Source: Asticcacaulis tiandongensis (GTDB taxonomy: Bacteria > Pseudomonadota > Alphaproteobacteria > Caulobacterales > Caulobacteraceae). From it: a DNA stretch of 64,000 nt. The translations under genes and the position numbers were made by a program. The notes below the pieces were generated by a model, which saw only the letters and a program-made list of their open reading frames with translations, made no database searches and was not told the DNA's origin. The stretch lies in assembly GCF_006475605.1 (NCBI RefSeq), contig NZ_SSBC01000020.1:124001-188000 (forward strand), given 5' to 3'. Positions 35,943 through 43,699 of this stretch are shown piece by piece. Within the stretch, counting starts at the first letter, position 1. Every line of letters begins with the position of its first letter.

Positions 35943-36806
35943 TCAAACCTTGAATTGATTGCCAAAAAACGTGGTTTGCCGTTTGGCGTAATTGCGGGTT
36001 TTTTGTTGCGCCAGCGCTATGGCGGCCTCAAGTGACATCTCGTCGCGCAGGTAAGCCCACAATTCGTTTAAGCCCAGCACGCGCAGGATCGGCCAGTCCG
36101 GTTTGAGGCCATTGGCGACCAGTGATTCGACTTCAGCCAGCGCCCCGTTCTGTATCATCAGCTTAAAGCGCTGATCACAACGTGCATAGAGTATGTCACG
36201 CTCAGGCTTCAGTATGGTGAGTTCATACTGGCCCTCAAGCAAAAGCGGCGTGTTGGATTGCTGCCAGACGCTTAAGGGTTTGCCGGTTTGCCAGAAGACC
36301 TCAAGAGCGCGCGTCAGGCGCTGGCGGTCATTGGGGGCGATGCGGGCCGCAGCGTCAGGATCATGCTGATGCAACAGGGCGCGGAAGGCATCTTCGCCCA
36401 TCTCCTCATAGGCCTGACGGGCTTTTTGCCGCACGTCTTCGTCAATATCAGGGATTTCAGACAGGCCGCGTATCAGGCTGAGAAAATAAAGCCCCGTCCC
36501 ACCAACCAGACACAGTGGTACGCCACCTGAAAGGGCGGCGTCAATATAGGGCCTGATGGCCCTGACCCAGTCACCGGTTGACCAAAGCTGATCGGCTGCG
36601 AGTATGCCGTACAGGTGGTGAGGCGCTACGGCCTCATCTGCGGCTGAAGGTCGCGCCGTCAGGAGGGGCGCATCACGATACAGCTGCATCGAATCCGCAT
36701 TGACGATGACGCCACCGGTTTGTGCGGCCCAGTCGAGCGCATGGGCGGACTTTCCCGAAGCGGTCGGGCCAGCCAATAAAAATACGGGGGGGGAGGAAGC
36801 GGACAT
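35943..36806 (-). CDS. miaA: tRNA dimethylallyltransferase
   Basis: 287 residues. Adds the isopentenyl group to A37 of tRNAs reading codons that begin with U. GPTASGKS (13-20) is the nucleotide-binding loop; NADSMQLYRD and LVGGTGLYF follow in the usual order, and LNELWAYLRDEMSLEAAIALAQQKTRNYAKRQTTFF closes the domain. Slightly short of the usual 300-310 residues but complete. Divergent from mrp. Confidence 0.95.
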   Translation of the reverse strand: MSASSPPVFLLAGPTASGKSAHALDWAAQTGGVIVNADSMQLYRDAPLLTARPSAADEAVAPHHLYGILAADQLWSTGDWVRAIRPYIDAALSGGVPLCLVGGTGLYFLSLIRGLSEIPDIDEDVRQKARQAYEEMGEDAFRALLHQHDPDAAARIAPNDRQRLTRALEVFWQTGKPLSVWQQSNTPLLLEGQYELTILKPERDILYARCDQRFKLMIQNGALAEVESLVANGLKPDWPILRVLGLNELWAYLRDEMSLEAAIALAQQKTRNYAKRQTTFFGNQFKV

Positions 36807-36913
36807 CTGCGAAAAAGGGTTGTCTTGTGTCTAATTAAGCCTATTTGAGCCTATAGGCGAAAACGCCCGCACTTACATCTAAAATTGGCACCTAAAACTA
36901 AAGGATACGGATC

Positions 36914-38041
36914 ATGGCACAGGTAGACAAGGAAGCCGTCATTACGGCGCTCAATGGCCTGAAGGATCCGGTGTCAGGTGAGGGGCTCTATGCGGCGGGG
37001 CTTGTGCGTGGGCTGGTGTTGTCGCCCGGTCGGGTCGGGTTTATGATTGAAGTGCCGTCTGACAGGGTCACGCTTTATGGGCCGGTACGCCTTGAGGCCG
37101 AGCGTCTGTTGTCCTCGCTTGAGGGGATACAGAAGGCGCAGGTCGTCCTGACCGCCGAGGTCGAAAACCCGTCCGAGCCCGCGCCGCCGCGCCGTCCGGC
37201 AACCGCGCGTCTGGCCCCTCAGGCCGTGGATCAGCACGCCAAGGGGGCAGGCGGTAAGGGCAAGCCTGCGCCGGTGCCGACCGAGCGTCCCGCCCATGTG
37301 AAATATGTCGTGGCCGTCGGTTCAGGCAAGGGCGGCGTTGGCAAATCGACTGTATCCCTTAATCTGGCGCTGGGTCTGAAGGCGTTGGGGCTTAAGGTCG
37401 GGCTTCTGGATGCCGATATCTATGGCCCATCGGCCCCCGTTATGCTTGGGATTACCCAGCCGCCGACTTTCAATGAACATAAGCACATGGTGCCGCCGGT
37501 TGCCTTTGGCCTTAAGGTCAATTCGGTTGGTTTTCTGGTCGATGCCGATCAGGCGATGATCTGGCGCGGGCCTATGGCCTCTCAGGCATTGACGCAGCTT
37601 CTGACGCAGACCGAATGGGGGACGGCGGAGGCACCGCTCGATGTACTGGTGGTTGATCTGCCGCCGGGAACGGGGGATGTGCAACTTACCCTGACGCAAA
37701 AAACCCTGATTGACGGGGCGGTGGTGGTGTCCACGCCTCAGGAAATGGCGGTGATTGATGCCCGACGTGCTGTGACCCTGTTTGGCAAGACCTCTATTCC
37801 GGTGCTGGGCGTGGTGGAAAACATGGCCTATCTTGAGGGGCCATCGGGTGAAAAGATCGAAGTCTTTGGCCGTGGTGGTGCGAAGGCGCTGGCTGACGGA
37901 TTGGGGATTACATTCCTGGGCGAAGTGCCGCTTGATCCGGCCTTGCGTAAGGCGACTGACGACGCACAACCGATTCAAAGCGGCGATGTGGCTGAGCGTT
38001 TTAAAGCCATTGCCGAAAAAGTGTGGGCAAAGCTCGGCTAA
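36914..38041 (+). CDS. apbC: Mrp/ApbC iron-sulfur cluster carrier ATPase
   Basis: 375 residues: N-terminal MIP18-like domain (1-85), a proline/alanine-rich linker (about 86-125), then the P-loop ATPase with GKGGVGKST (138-146), LDADIYGPS and DLPPGTGDVQLTL. It loads iron-sulfur clusters onto target proteins. The usual C-x-x-C before IFG is replaced by LEGPSGEKIEVFG, so the bridging cysteines of classical ApbC are absent; this is seen in several alphaproteobacterial homologues. Confidence 0.92.
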   Translation: MAQVDKEAVITALNGLKDPVSGEGLYAAGLVRGLVLSPGRVGFMIEVPSDRVTLYGPVRLEAERLLSSLEGIQKAQVVLTAEVENPSEPAPPRRPATARLAPQAVDQHAKGAGGKGKPAPVPTERPAHVKYVVAVGSGKGGVGKSTVSLNLALGLKALGLKVGLLDADIYGPSAPVMLGITQPPTFNEHKHMVPPVAFGLKVNSVGFLVDADQAMIWRGPMASQALTQLLTQTEWGTAEAPLDVLVVDLPPGTGDVQLTLTQKTLIDGAVVVSTPQEMAVIDARRAVTLFGKTSIPVLGVVENMAYLEGPSGEKIEVFGRGGAKALADGLGITFLGEVPLDPALRKATDDAQPIQSGDVAERFKAIAEKVWAKLG

Positions 38042-38106
38042 TGTGCTTGCGGGCGGCACAATCGTAACTATCTCTGAGACAGTTTTGTTTCGGTAAGGTA
38101 GTTATT

Positions 38107-39195
38107 ATGTCTCTGGATACGCTTTTTTCGCCATTTGGCCTCAAGTCATTACAATTGAAAAATCGCATCGTTATGGCTCCCATGACGCGGCAGTTTTCGC
38201 CGCACGGAGTGCCAACTCAGGACGTCGCCGCCTATTATCAGCGCCGTGCCGAAGGTGGCGTCGGGCTGATCCTGACCGAAGGTACGGTGGTTGAGCGGCC
38301 GTCATCCAAAAACGAACGCGATATTCCGAATTTTTACGGCGATGCTATTCCGGCATGGAAAAAGGTCGTTGAGTCGGTTCACGCCAAGGGCGGACTGATT
38401 GCGCCTCAAATCTGGCATACGGGCGCGGCATCAAGTCAGGGTGGCTATGATGCAGGCCCCAAGGAGTCGCCTTCCGGTCTTGATCTGGAGCTTAAGTCTC
38501 AGTGGTCGCCAATGACCGAGGCCGATATTGCTGACACGATTGCGGCTTTTGCTCGTGCGGCGGGTGACGCCAAAGTTGCCGGTTTTGATGCCATTGAACT
38601 GCATGGTGCGCACGGCTATCTGATTGACGAATTTTTCTGGGACAAGACCAACCGCCGCGAAGATCAGTGGGGTGGGGCAAGCATCGGTGAGCGCACACGC
38701 TTTGCCGTTGAGATCATCAAGGCCGCTCGCGCTGTCGTCGGCCCTGATTTCCCGATTATTATCCGTTTATCGCAGTTTAAACCCGGTGCCTATGACGCCA
38801 AGGTGGCGCAGACGCCCGACGAACTTGAGGCGTGGGTGCGCCCGCTGCTTGAGGCAGGCGCCGATATTATCCATGCCTCGCAACGGCGGTTCTGGGAACC
38901 TGAGTTTGACGGCTCGGATCTCAATTTTGCCGGCTGGGTCAAGAAGCTTACCGGTGCACCGGTCATTACGGTGGGGTCTGTGGGCCTGAGTGGGGATTTC
39001 ATCAATGGCTTTGCCGGTGAAAAATCGGAACCGAGCGATCTGAATGAGTTGTTGCGTCGTCTGGATCGCGGTGATTTCGATCTGGTGGCGGTCGGACGGG
39101 CTTTGATCAGTGATCCGCAGTGGGTGGAAAAAGTGCGCCGCGGCGCTGATGATTTCAAATCCTTTGAGCGGACATTGTTGGGCAGCCTTTACTAG
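38107..39195 (+). CDS. NADH:flavin oxidoreductase (old yellow enzyme family)
   Basis: 362 residues, FMN-binding TIM barrel. LKNRIVMAPMTRQFSPHGVPT at the start, AAYYQRRAEGGVGLILTEGT, APQIWHTGA, ELHGAHGYLIDEFFWDKTNRR (catalytic residues) and VAVGRALISDPQWVEKV are in canonical order. It reduces activated double bonds such as enones. Preceded by a short gap after mrp; its promoter and substrate are not visible. Confidence 0.92.
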   Translation: MSLDTLFSPFGLKSLQLKNRIVMAPMTRQFSPHGVPTQDVAAYYQRRAEGGVGLILTEGTVVERPSSKNERDIPNFYGDAIPAWKKVVESVHAKGGLIAPQIWHTGAASSQGGYDAGPKESPSGLDLELKSQWSPMTEADIADTIAAFARAAGDAKVAGFDAIELHGAHGYLIDEFFWDKTNRREDQWGGASIGERTRFAVEIIKAARAVVGPDFPIIIRLSQFKPGAYDAKVAQTPDELEAWVRPLLEAGADIIHASQRRFWEPEFDGSDLNFAGWVKKLTGAPVITVGSVGLSGDFINGFAGEKSEPSDLNELLRRLDRGDFDLVAVGRALISDPQWVEKVRRGADDFKSFERTLLGSLY

Positions 39196-39324
39196 CTGTC
39201 GCAGATTGCCGCGCGCCAGATTGTCAGTGTGTCAGTCTGCCGCGCGGCATAATGCGCAGGTGCTATGCCACCCGCTGAGGCGTAATACGGCTTCATACCC
39301 ATGCTAAGTTTAGGGAATTATGGT

Positions 39325-39972
39325 ATGAAAGTTTTCTCCGTTGCCGCCGTCAGCCTTCTGGCCCTGTCCGCATCTGTTTCCGCTCAGGCGCAGGATTTTA
39401 AGCCTAAGGAAAAGGGCACCTTTATCGTCAATGCGCGCGTGACGAATGTCGGACCTGAGGAGTCGGGTGATATCAAAACGGCCGCAGGCGTTGATTCAGG
39501 TCTTGATGTAAAGGTCAACGACGACACCATCCCAAGCCTTGGCTTTACCTACTTCTTTACGGACAATATTGCCGTTGAGGCCATCCTAGGCACCTCAAAG
39601 CATGAGGTTCGCGCGGTCGGCGGTACAACCGATACCAAGGTGCATTCGACCTGGGTGCTGCCGCCCGTCGTGGCCGCACAATATCATTTCAATCCGAAAG
39701 CCCGCGTCAGCCCCTATGTCGGCGCCGGTCTGAATGCGATGGTCTTTTATAATGATAAGAACTTAAACGGTTTCGACGTCGAGCTGGATAACGGTATCGG
39801 CTACGCGCTTCAGGCCGGTGTCGATATCGCCGTCAAGGGTAACTGGCAGGTCAATATTGATGCCAAGAAGGTCTTTTTTGAAACCGATGCCAAGATCAAC
39901 GGCGGCGACCTGAAATCCAAGGTAACGCTTGATCCGTGGGTTGTCTCGGTTGGCGCAGGCTATCGTTTCTGA
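39325..39972 (+). CDS. ompW: OmpW family outer-membrane protein
   Basis: 215 residues with a signal peptide (SVAAVSLLALSASVSAQA). It is an eight-stranded beta-barrel: TFIVNARVTNVGPEESG, DDTIPSLGFTYFFTDNIAVEAIL, LPPVVAAQYHFNPKARVSPYVGAGLN and a final DPWVVSVGAGYRF ending in phenylalanine, as outer-membrane proteins do. The start at 39325 fits AGGGAA upstream. Probably a small hydrophobic-compound channel. It ends with a very strong terminator. Confidence 0.92.
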   Translation: MKVFSVAAVSLLALSASVSAQAQDFKPKEKGTFIVNARVTNVGPEESGDIKTAAGVDSGLDVKVNDDTIPSLGFTYFFTDNIAVEAILGTSKHEVRAVGGTTDTKVHSTWVLPPVVAAQYHFNPKARVSPYVGAGLNAMVFYNDKNLNGFDVELDNGIGYALQAGVDIAVKGNWQVNIDAKKVFFETDAKINGGDLKSKVTLDPWVVSVGAGYRF

Positions 39973-40013
39973 GTATACGCCTAACCACCTTTTTAATCCT
40001 CAGGTGGGAGACT

Positions 40014-40095
40014 GCCCTGAGACCTTTGCCGCTAAACCCTCAAAACCGGTAGCCGTTTTGAGGAGGCGACTTTCAAAGGTCTCAGGGCTTTTTTT
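40014..40095 (+). terminator. Two-tier terminator after ompW
   Basis: GCCCTGAGACCTTTG (40014-40028) pairs perfectly over 15 bases with CAAAGGTCTCAGGGC (40074-40088), followed by a T run (to 40095). Inside, CCTCAAAAC (40038-40046) pairs perfectly with GTTTTGAGG (40055-40063). The stacked 15 plus 9 base-pair structure is much longer than an ordinary terminator. Confidence 0.8.
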
Positions 40096-40097
40096 AT

Positions 40098-40658
40098 CTA
40101 TTGTTTCGGTCCCATGTTCAGCACAAAGGACGGCCCGATATCGACGGTCTGCTTCGAATGCGCCAGTTGCACGGCAAAGGCGGTGGTATCCTTGGGGTAG
40201 TCTTTGGTGGCGATGATTTCCACCGTGTACATTTCCCATTCGCCCTTGATCACATGGTCCTTCTGGATCAGGCCGGTATAGGGCGCGCCGCTTTCCTGAA
40301 GGCGTAAGGTGACCTTGGGGGCCGAGCCATCGGTTTCAACCGACTTCAGCCAGACCACGGCAACAATCTGATCACCCTGTTTGATGCGGCCCTTAATGGC
40401 GGTCTGAGCGGTGGCGTCCCACGGCTGGGCGCTGGCTTCGGTAACGACGACACGGCGGGCCTCTCCGCCCTGTACGGTCTCGTCCTTGATAGCTGAGTTG
40501 GTTTGTTTTGAACCATAGATACCATAGGCGGATACCGCCGGATTGTTAATCGCCTTTTTGAGGATATCTTCCTGAGCCATGGCCGCAGGGGCCATAACCA
40601 CAGGCACCACAAGACTGGCGCTCAGAAAAGCCGTTACGGCTAAACGCAGTGTTTTCAT
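40098..40658 (-). CDS. Small secreted protein, possible carbohydrate-binding module
   Basis: 186 residues with a signal peptide (VTAFLSASLVVPVVMAPAAMA). The mature part is rich in beta-strand pattern (QTAIKGRIKQGDQIVAVVWLK, APKVTLRLQESG, WEMYTVEII) like the CBM4/9-type sandwiches attached to xylanases, but stands alone here. It is the third gene of the GH10-GH43 operon (18 bases after GH43). A role in substrate binding is inferred from context; no family is firmly recognised. Confidence 0.6.
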   Translation of the reverse strand: MKTLRLAVTAFLSASLVVPVVMAPAAMAQEDILKKAINNPAVSAYGIYGSKQTNSAIKDETVQGGEARRVVVTEASAQPWDATAQTAIKGRIKQGDQIVAVVWLKSVETDGSAPKVTLRLQESGAPYTGLIQKDHVIKGEWEMYTVEIIATKDYPKDTTAFAVQLAHSKQTVDIGPSFVLNMGPKQ

Positions 40659-40676
40659 ATTTATTCTCCCCTGTTT

Positions 40677-42374
40677 TTATTTGGTTTTATGTGTGTAAGG
40701 CCCGATTACCGTACCGACAAACCCTCCGGCCTTACGGGTACTCAAAAAGGTGGCGTCGGTAGCCTCAACAAGCGGGCTCAGTTCTCCGCCTGTGCCGTAT
40801 AGCGCCTCAAGCTGTGCACCATTGAACCTCAGTTCAAGATTAAGGGTATCGCCGTTAAAGGGGGCGCTGGCGATTAGTGTACCCTGTGCCGGATCAGAGG
40901 TGCTTTCGCGTTTATAAAGCGCAACCGCTGTCTGGCCCTCAAGCTGTGTCAGGCCGAAAAATAGATAGGCGTCATCGCTCTGTACCGCCAGCAGACCGGC
41001 GCGGTCGGCCGCGCTTTCAGGTCTGTAGGAGAGGGTGGTTGTCACGGTAGCGACATGATGCTGCTGACGGCGGCCAATAAAGGCGGGCGCACCTTTGGTG
41101 TTGCCCATGTGGTCGTCGGTGGCTTTGAGGACTAAGTTGCCATTGTTAATGTCATAAAAGGGTGCCGTCGGTGTGCGGATGCCTATCCATGCGGGCGACA
41201 GGGTGGCGTCGTCAAATTCTTCGACATAGGCGAAGTCACCTGTGGTCGGCGTCTTTGACTGGCCTTGTGCGGGCAGGTCGGGCTTATCAACCACAAAGGC
41301 AATCCGTTTACCGTCTTCAAGGATACGCGGCCAACCATCTTCCCATGTCACCGGCAACAGGAAGGTTTCACGCCCGATATTATACAGATCAGGCCCGTAA
41401 GGCCGTGTGGCAAGGAAGCTTGCCCACCAGTCGCCGGTCTGGGTTTGCACGAACTTGGCATGACCCGCTGAGGTGACCGGATGGTCGCGGTTGGGATCAA
41501 GGGTGCGCTGGCTGAGGATCGGATTGCCTTTATGCGGCACAAACGGGCCACGAACAGAATCTGAGCGGAAGACAACCTGTGAATGCTGATCACCTGTGCC
41601 GCCCTCTGCGGCAATCAGGTAATAGAAGCCGTCTTTTTTAATCAGGTGCGGGCCTTCGATCCAGCTGGGTTTGGTCGATATGTCCACGCCGCCATTGACG
41701 ATCAGGGTGCGCTCACCGGTCAGTTTTAAGGTTTTCGGATCAAAAGCCTGAATCCAGATGGCGCGATGGCCGTCATAAAGCGGTTCACCGATCGGCGGGC
41801 CGTTATTGAGCATATAGGCCTGACCGTCTGTATCGAGGAAGATGGACGGGTCTATGCCGTCAAAGTCAAACCATACCGGATCAGACCACGGTCCGGCGGG
41901 GTCTTTGGCGGTGATAATAAAGTTGCCACCGCAATCGACGCAGGTATTGACGATAAAGAAGGTGCCCTCATGATGGAAAATATCCGGCGCGAAGACGCCG
42001 CGTGACACGCCGAGGTTGCTGAAATTCAGTTGTGACGGTCGGTCAATGGCATTGCCGATCTGTGTCCAGTTCACAAGGTCTGTGGAATGGAACACCGGAA
42101 TGCCCGGAAAATGGGCAAAGGTCGAATTGATCAGGTAATAGTCATTGCCGACGCGGGTGATGCTGGGGTCGGGATAATAGCCTGACAGGATGGGGTTAAT
42201 GTACTGGTTGGCGGTCGGCTTGACTTGTGCGCTTTCCTGAGACTTGCCGACATAACCGAAGCGCTCAAAGCGGGCTTCGGCAGCGACGGCCTTATCGACG
42301 CCACCATAAAAACCTGCGCAACCGCCGAGAGAAAATGCCAGAAGCAGGGCACCGGATTTGAGCATAAGGCGCAT
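40677..42374 (-). CDS. GH43 beta-xylosidase/arabinofuranosidase, lipoprotein
   Basis: 565 residues. The signal ends in FSLGGCAG (lipobox cysteine 19). Five-bladed GH43 catalytic domain: base D69 in YYPDPS, pKa-modulating D175 in GIDPSIF and acid E240 in SWIEGPHLI. A C-terminal beta-sandwich (about 375-565), typical of xylosidase-type GH43, follows. It releases xylose or arabinose from xylo-oligosaccharides at the cell surface or periplasm. Three bases downstream of the GH10 stop, so co-expressed. Confidence 0.92.
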   Translation of the reverse strand: MRLMLKSGALLLAFSLGGCAGFYGGVDKAVAAEARFERFGYVGKSQESAQVKPTANQYINPILSGYYPDPSITRVGNDYYLINSTFAHFPGIPVFHSTDLVNWTQIGNAIDRPSQLNFSNLGVSRGVFAPDIFHHEGTFFIVNTCVDCGGNFIITAKDPAGPWSDPVWFDFDGIDPSIFLDTDGQAYMLNNGPPIGEPLYDGHRAIWIQAFDPKTLKLTGERTLIVNGGVDISTKPSWIEGPHLIKKDGFYYLIAAEGGTGDQHSQVVFRSDSVRGPFVPHKGNPILSQRTLDPNRDHPVTSAGHAKFVQTQTGDWWASFLATRPYGPDLYNIGRETFLLPVTWEDGWPRILEDGKRIAFVVDKPDLPAQGQSKTPTTGDFAYVEEFDDATLSPAWIGIRTPTAPFYDINNGNLVLKATDDHMGNTKGAPAFIGRRQQHHVATVTTTLSYRPESAADRAGLLAVQSDDAYLFFGLTQLEGQTAVALYKRESTSDPAQGTLIASAPFNGDTLNLELRFNGAQLEALYGTGGELSPLVEATDATFLSTRKAGGFVGTVIGPYTHKTK

Positions 42375-42377
42375 GAT

Positions 42378-43529
42378 CTACCTCGCTGGGGCGGCTTTGA
42401 GCGCCGAGGCTATGGCTTCGCGGATCGGCTTAGGGCGGAAATCCGTGTCATAAGGTGTCGGGCGCTGAGGTTTGCCGTCGGCCCGCGGGGCAAAGCCCTG
42501 CAACCAGCTATAGTTATCGACCAGTCCCCAGCACAGCACGGCCTTTAATTGCGGATATGAGAGCATGAAGTCGAGATAGTCCTTGGTCACCGCCGCCTGC
42601 TGGGTATCTCGGTTTTTGATGTCGGCGGGCAGGTCCTTGTCGTTGACATCCAGTTCGGTGATCAGAAGATTATAGCCCATGCCGACGATTTCATCGATAA
42701 AGGCCTTCCATTCCTTGTGCTGGATATTGTCGATGCGCCCGTCATTGCCCAGGTGGCTCTGGACGCCAAAGGCATCGATGGGGACGTTCTCTTTTTTGAA
42801 CTTCTCCAGTAGCTTAAGTACGCCGTAGCGGTGGGTTTCGTTGCCTTTTTCCCAGCCCATATAGTCGTTATAAACCAGTTCCGTGCCCGGCGCATATTCA
42901 CGTGCCGCCTCATAGGCAACACGCAGGGCATCAAAGCCCATAGCCTTGGTGAAGGGCGTGTCGCGTACCAGACCGGTCTGCGGGTCTATGGTTTCATTGA
43001 CGACATCCCACGAATAGATGCGGCCTTTGTAATGCTCGCATACCGTTTCGATATAGTCGCGCAGGAAGCGTTCACATTCGGTGGCAGGGAAGGGGCCGAA
43101 ATCATAGTTCAGTACCCACTGAGGCAGGAAGTCAACACGGTTCCAGAACAGGGTGTGGCCGCGCATCTTCATACCGTTTTCGAGCGCGAAGTTCGTCAGG
43201 CGGTCAGCGGGCTCAAAATCATAGCGATCAGGCTGGGCGGCAATGACGTAAATCTTGTGCTCGTTCTCTGCCACCAACACATTGCATTCAGCTTTAAGCA
43301 GTTCCCGATAGCGGGCATTCTCAAACGTACCGGTGAGTGTGCCCGGTTTGCCTGCCCCGACAGCGGAACCGAACAGCAGGCCTTTTTCCGCCGCCAGATC
43401 TTTCAGCGGCGTGGGCGAAGCCGCAAATGCAGGCAGCGCACATGCAATGGCGCCCGTGGCCGTGATACCGGCAAGGGCCTGTAACGTCTGACGGCGTGAA
43501 AGTAGCCTTGAGGAGTTCATTCGCTTCAC
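42378..43529 (-). CDS. GH10 endo-1,4-beta-xylanase
   Basis: 383 residues with a twin-arginine signal (SRRQTLQALAG at 11-21). The GH10 barrel is complete: acid/base E179 in WDVVNET and nucleophile E292 in LLITELDV, with RGHTLFWN and FGVQSHLG landmarks. It cuts the xylan backbone. First gene of the GH10-GH43 operon; a perfect TAGCGCTA-centred palindrome (43547-43564) sits 18 bases upstream, in the promoter, indicating control by a LacI-type xylose regulator. Confidence 0.95.
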   Translation of the reverse strand: MKRMNSSRLLSRRQTLQALAGITATGAIACALPAFAASPTPLKDLAAEKGLLFGSAVGAGKPGTLTGTFENARYRELLKAECNVLVAENEHKIYVIAAQPDRYDFEPADRLTNFALENGMKMRGHTLFWNRVDFLPQWVLNYDFGPFPATECERFLRDYIETVCEHYKGRIYSWDVVNETIDPQTGLVRDTPFTKAMGFDALRVAYEAAREYAPGTELVYNDYMGWEKGNETHRYGVLKLLEKFKKENVPIDAFGVQSHLGNDGRIDNIQHKEWKAFIDEIVGMGYNLLITELDVNDKDLPADIKNRDTQQAAVTKDYLDFMLSYPQLKAVLCWGLVDNYSWLQGFAPRADGKPQRPTPYDTDFRPKPIREAIASALKAAPAR

Positions 43530-43546
43530 CTGTTGATTTTATATTA

Positions 43547-43564
43547 TTTGTTAGCGCTAACAAA
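43547..43564. promoter_or_regulatory. XylR-like operator of the xylanase operon
   Basis: TTTGTTAGC-GCTAACAAA, a perfect 18-base palindrome. A TTGACG -35 element lies on the minus strand at 43588-43583, placing the palindrome over the expected -10 and start region, the right place for repression. The core matches the TGTTAGCGCTACCA-type site of the Caulobacter xylose regulon. Confidence 0.7.
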
Positions 43565-43638
43565 ACCGCGTTTAAGGAAAGGCGTCAACTCTATTTGTGC
43601 CGTTTCACGTAAAATTCAGTTGAGGCGGCAGGGGGCGC

Positions 43639-43678
43639 AAAAAGACGCACCGGAATGTTTCCGGTGCGTCAGTTTTTT
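43639..43678. terminator. Bidirectional terminator after the TonB receptor gene
   Basis: GACGCACCGG (43644-43653) pairs with CCGGTGCGTC (43661-43670). A T run follows on the plus side and an A run precedes on the left, so it can stop transcription both ways. It separates the receptor from the xylanase operon. Confidence 0.85.
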
Positions 43679-43699
43679 CTCGCTAAAGCGTGGCGTTAC

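Noticed and set aside
39201-39249. TGCCGCGCG repeats after the OYE gene
   Set aside because: Short direct and inverted copies of a GC-rich word without a T run; too weak to call a terminator or element.
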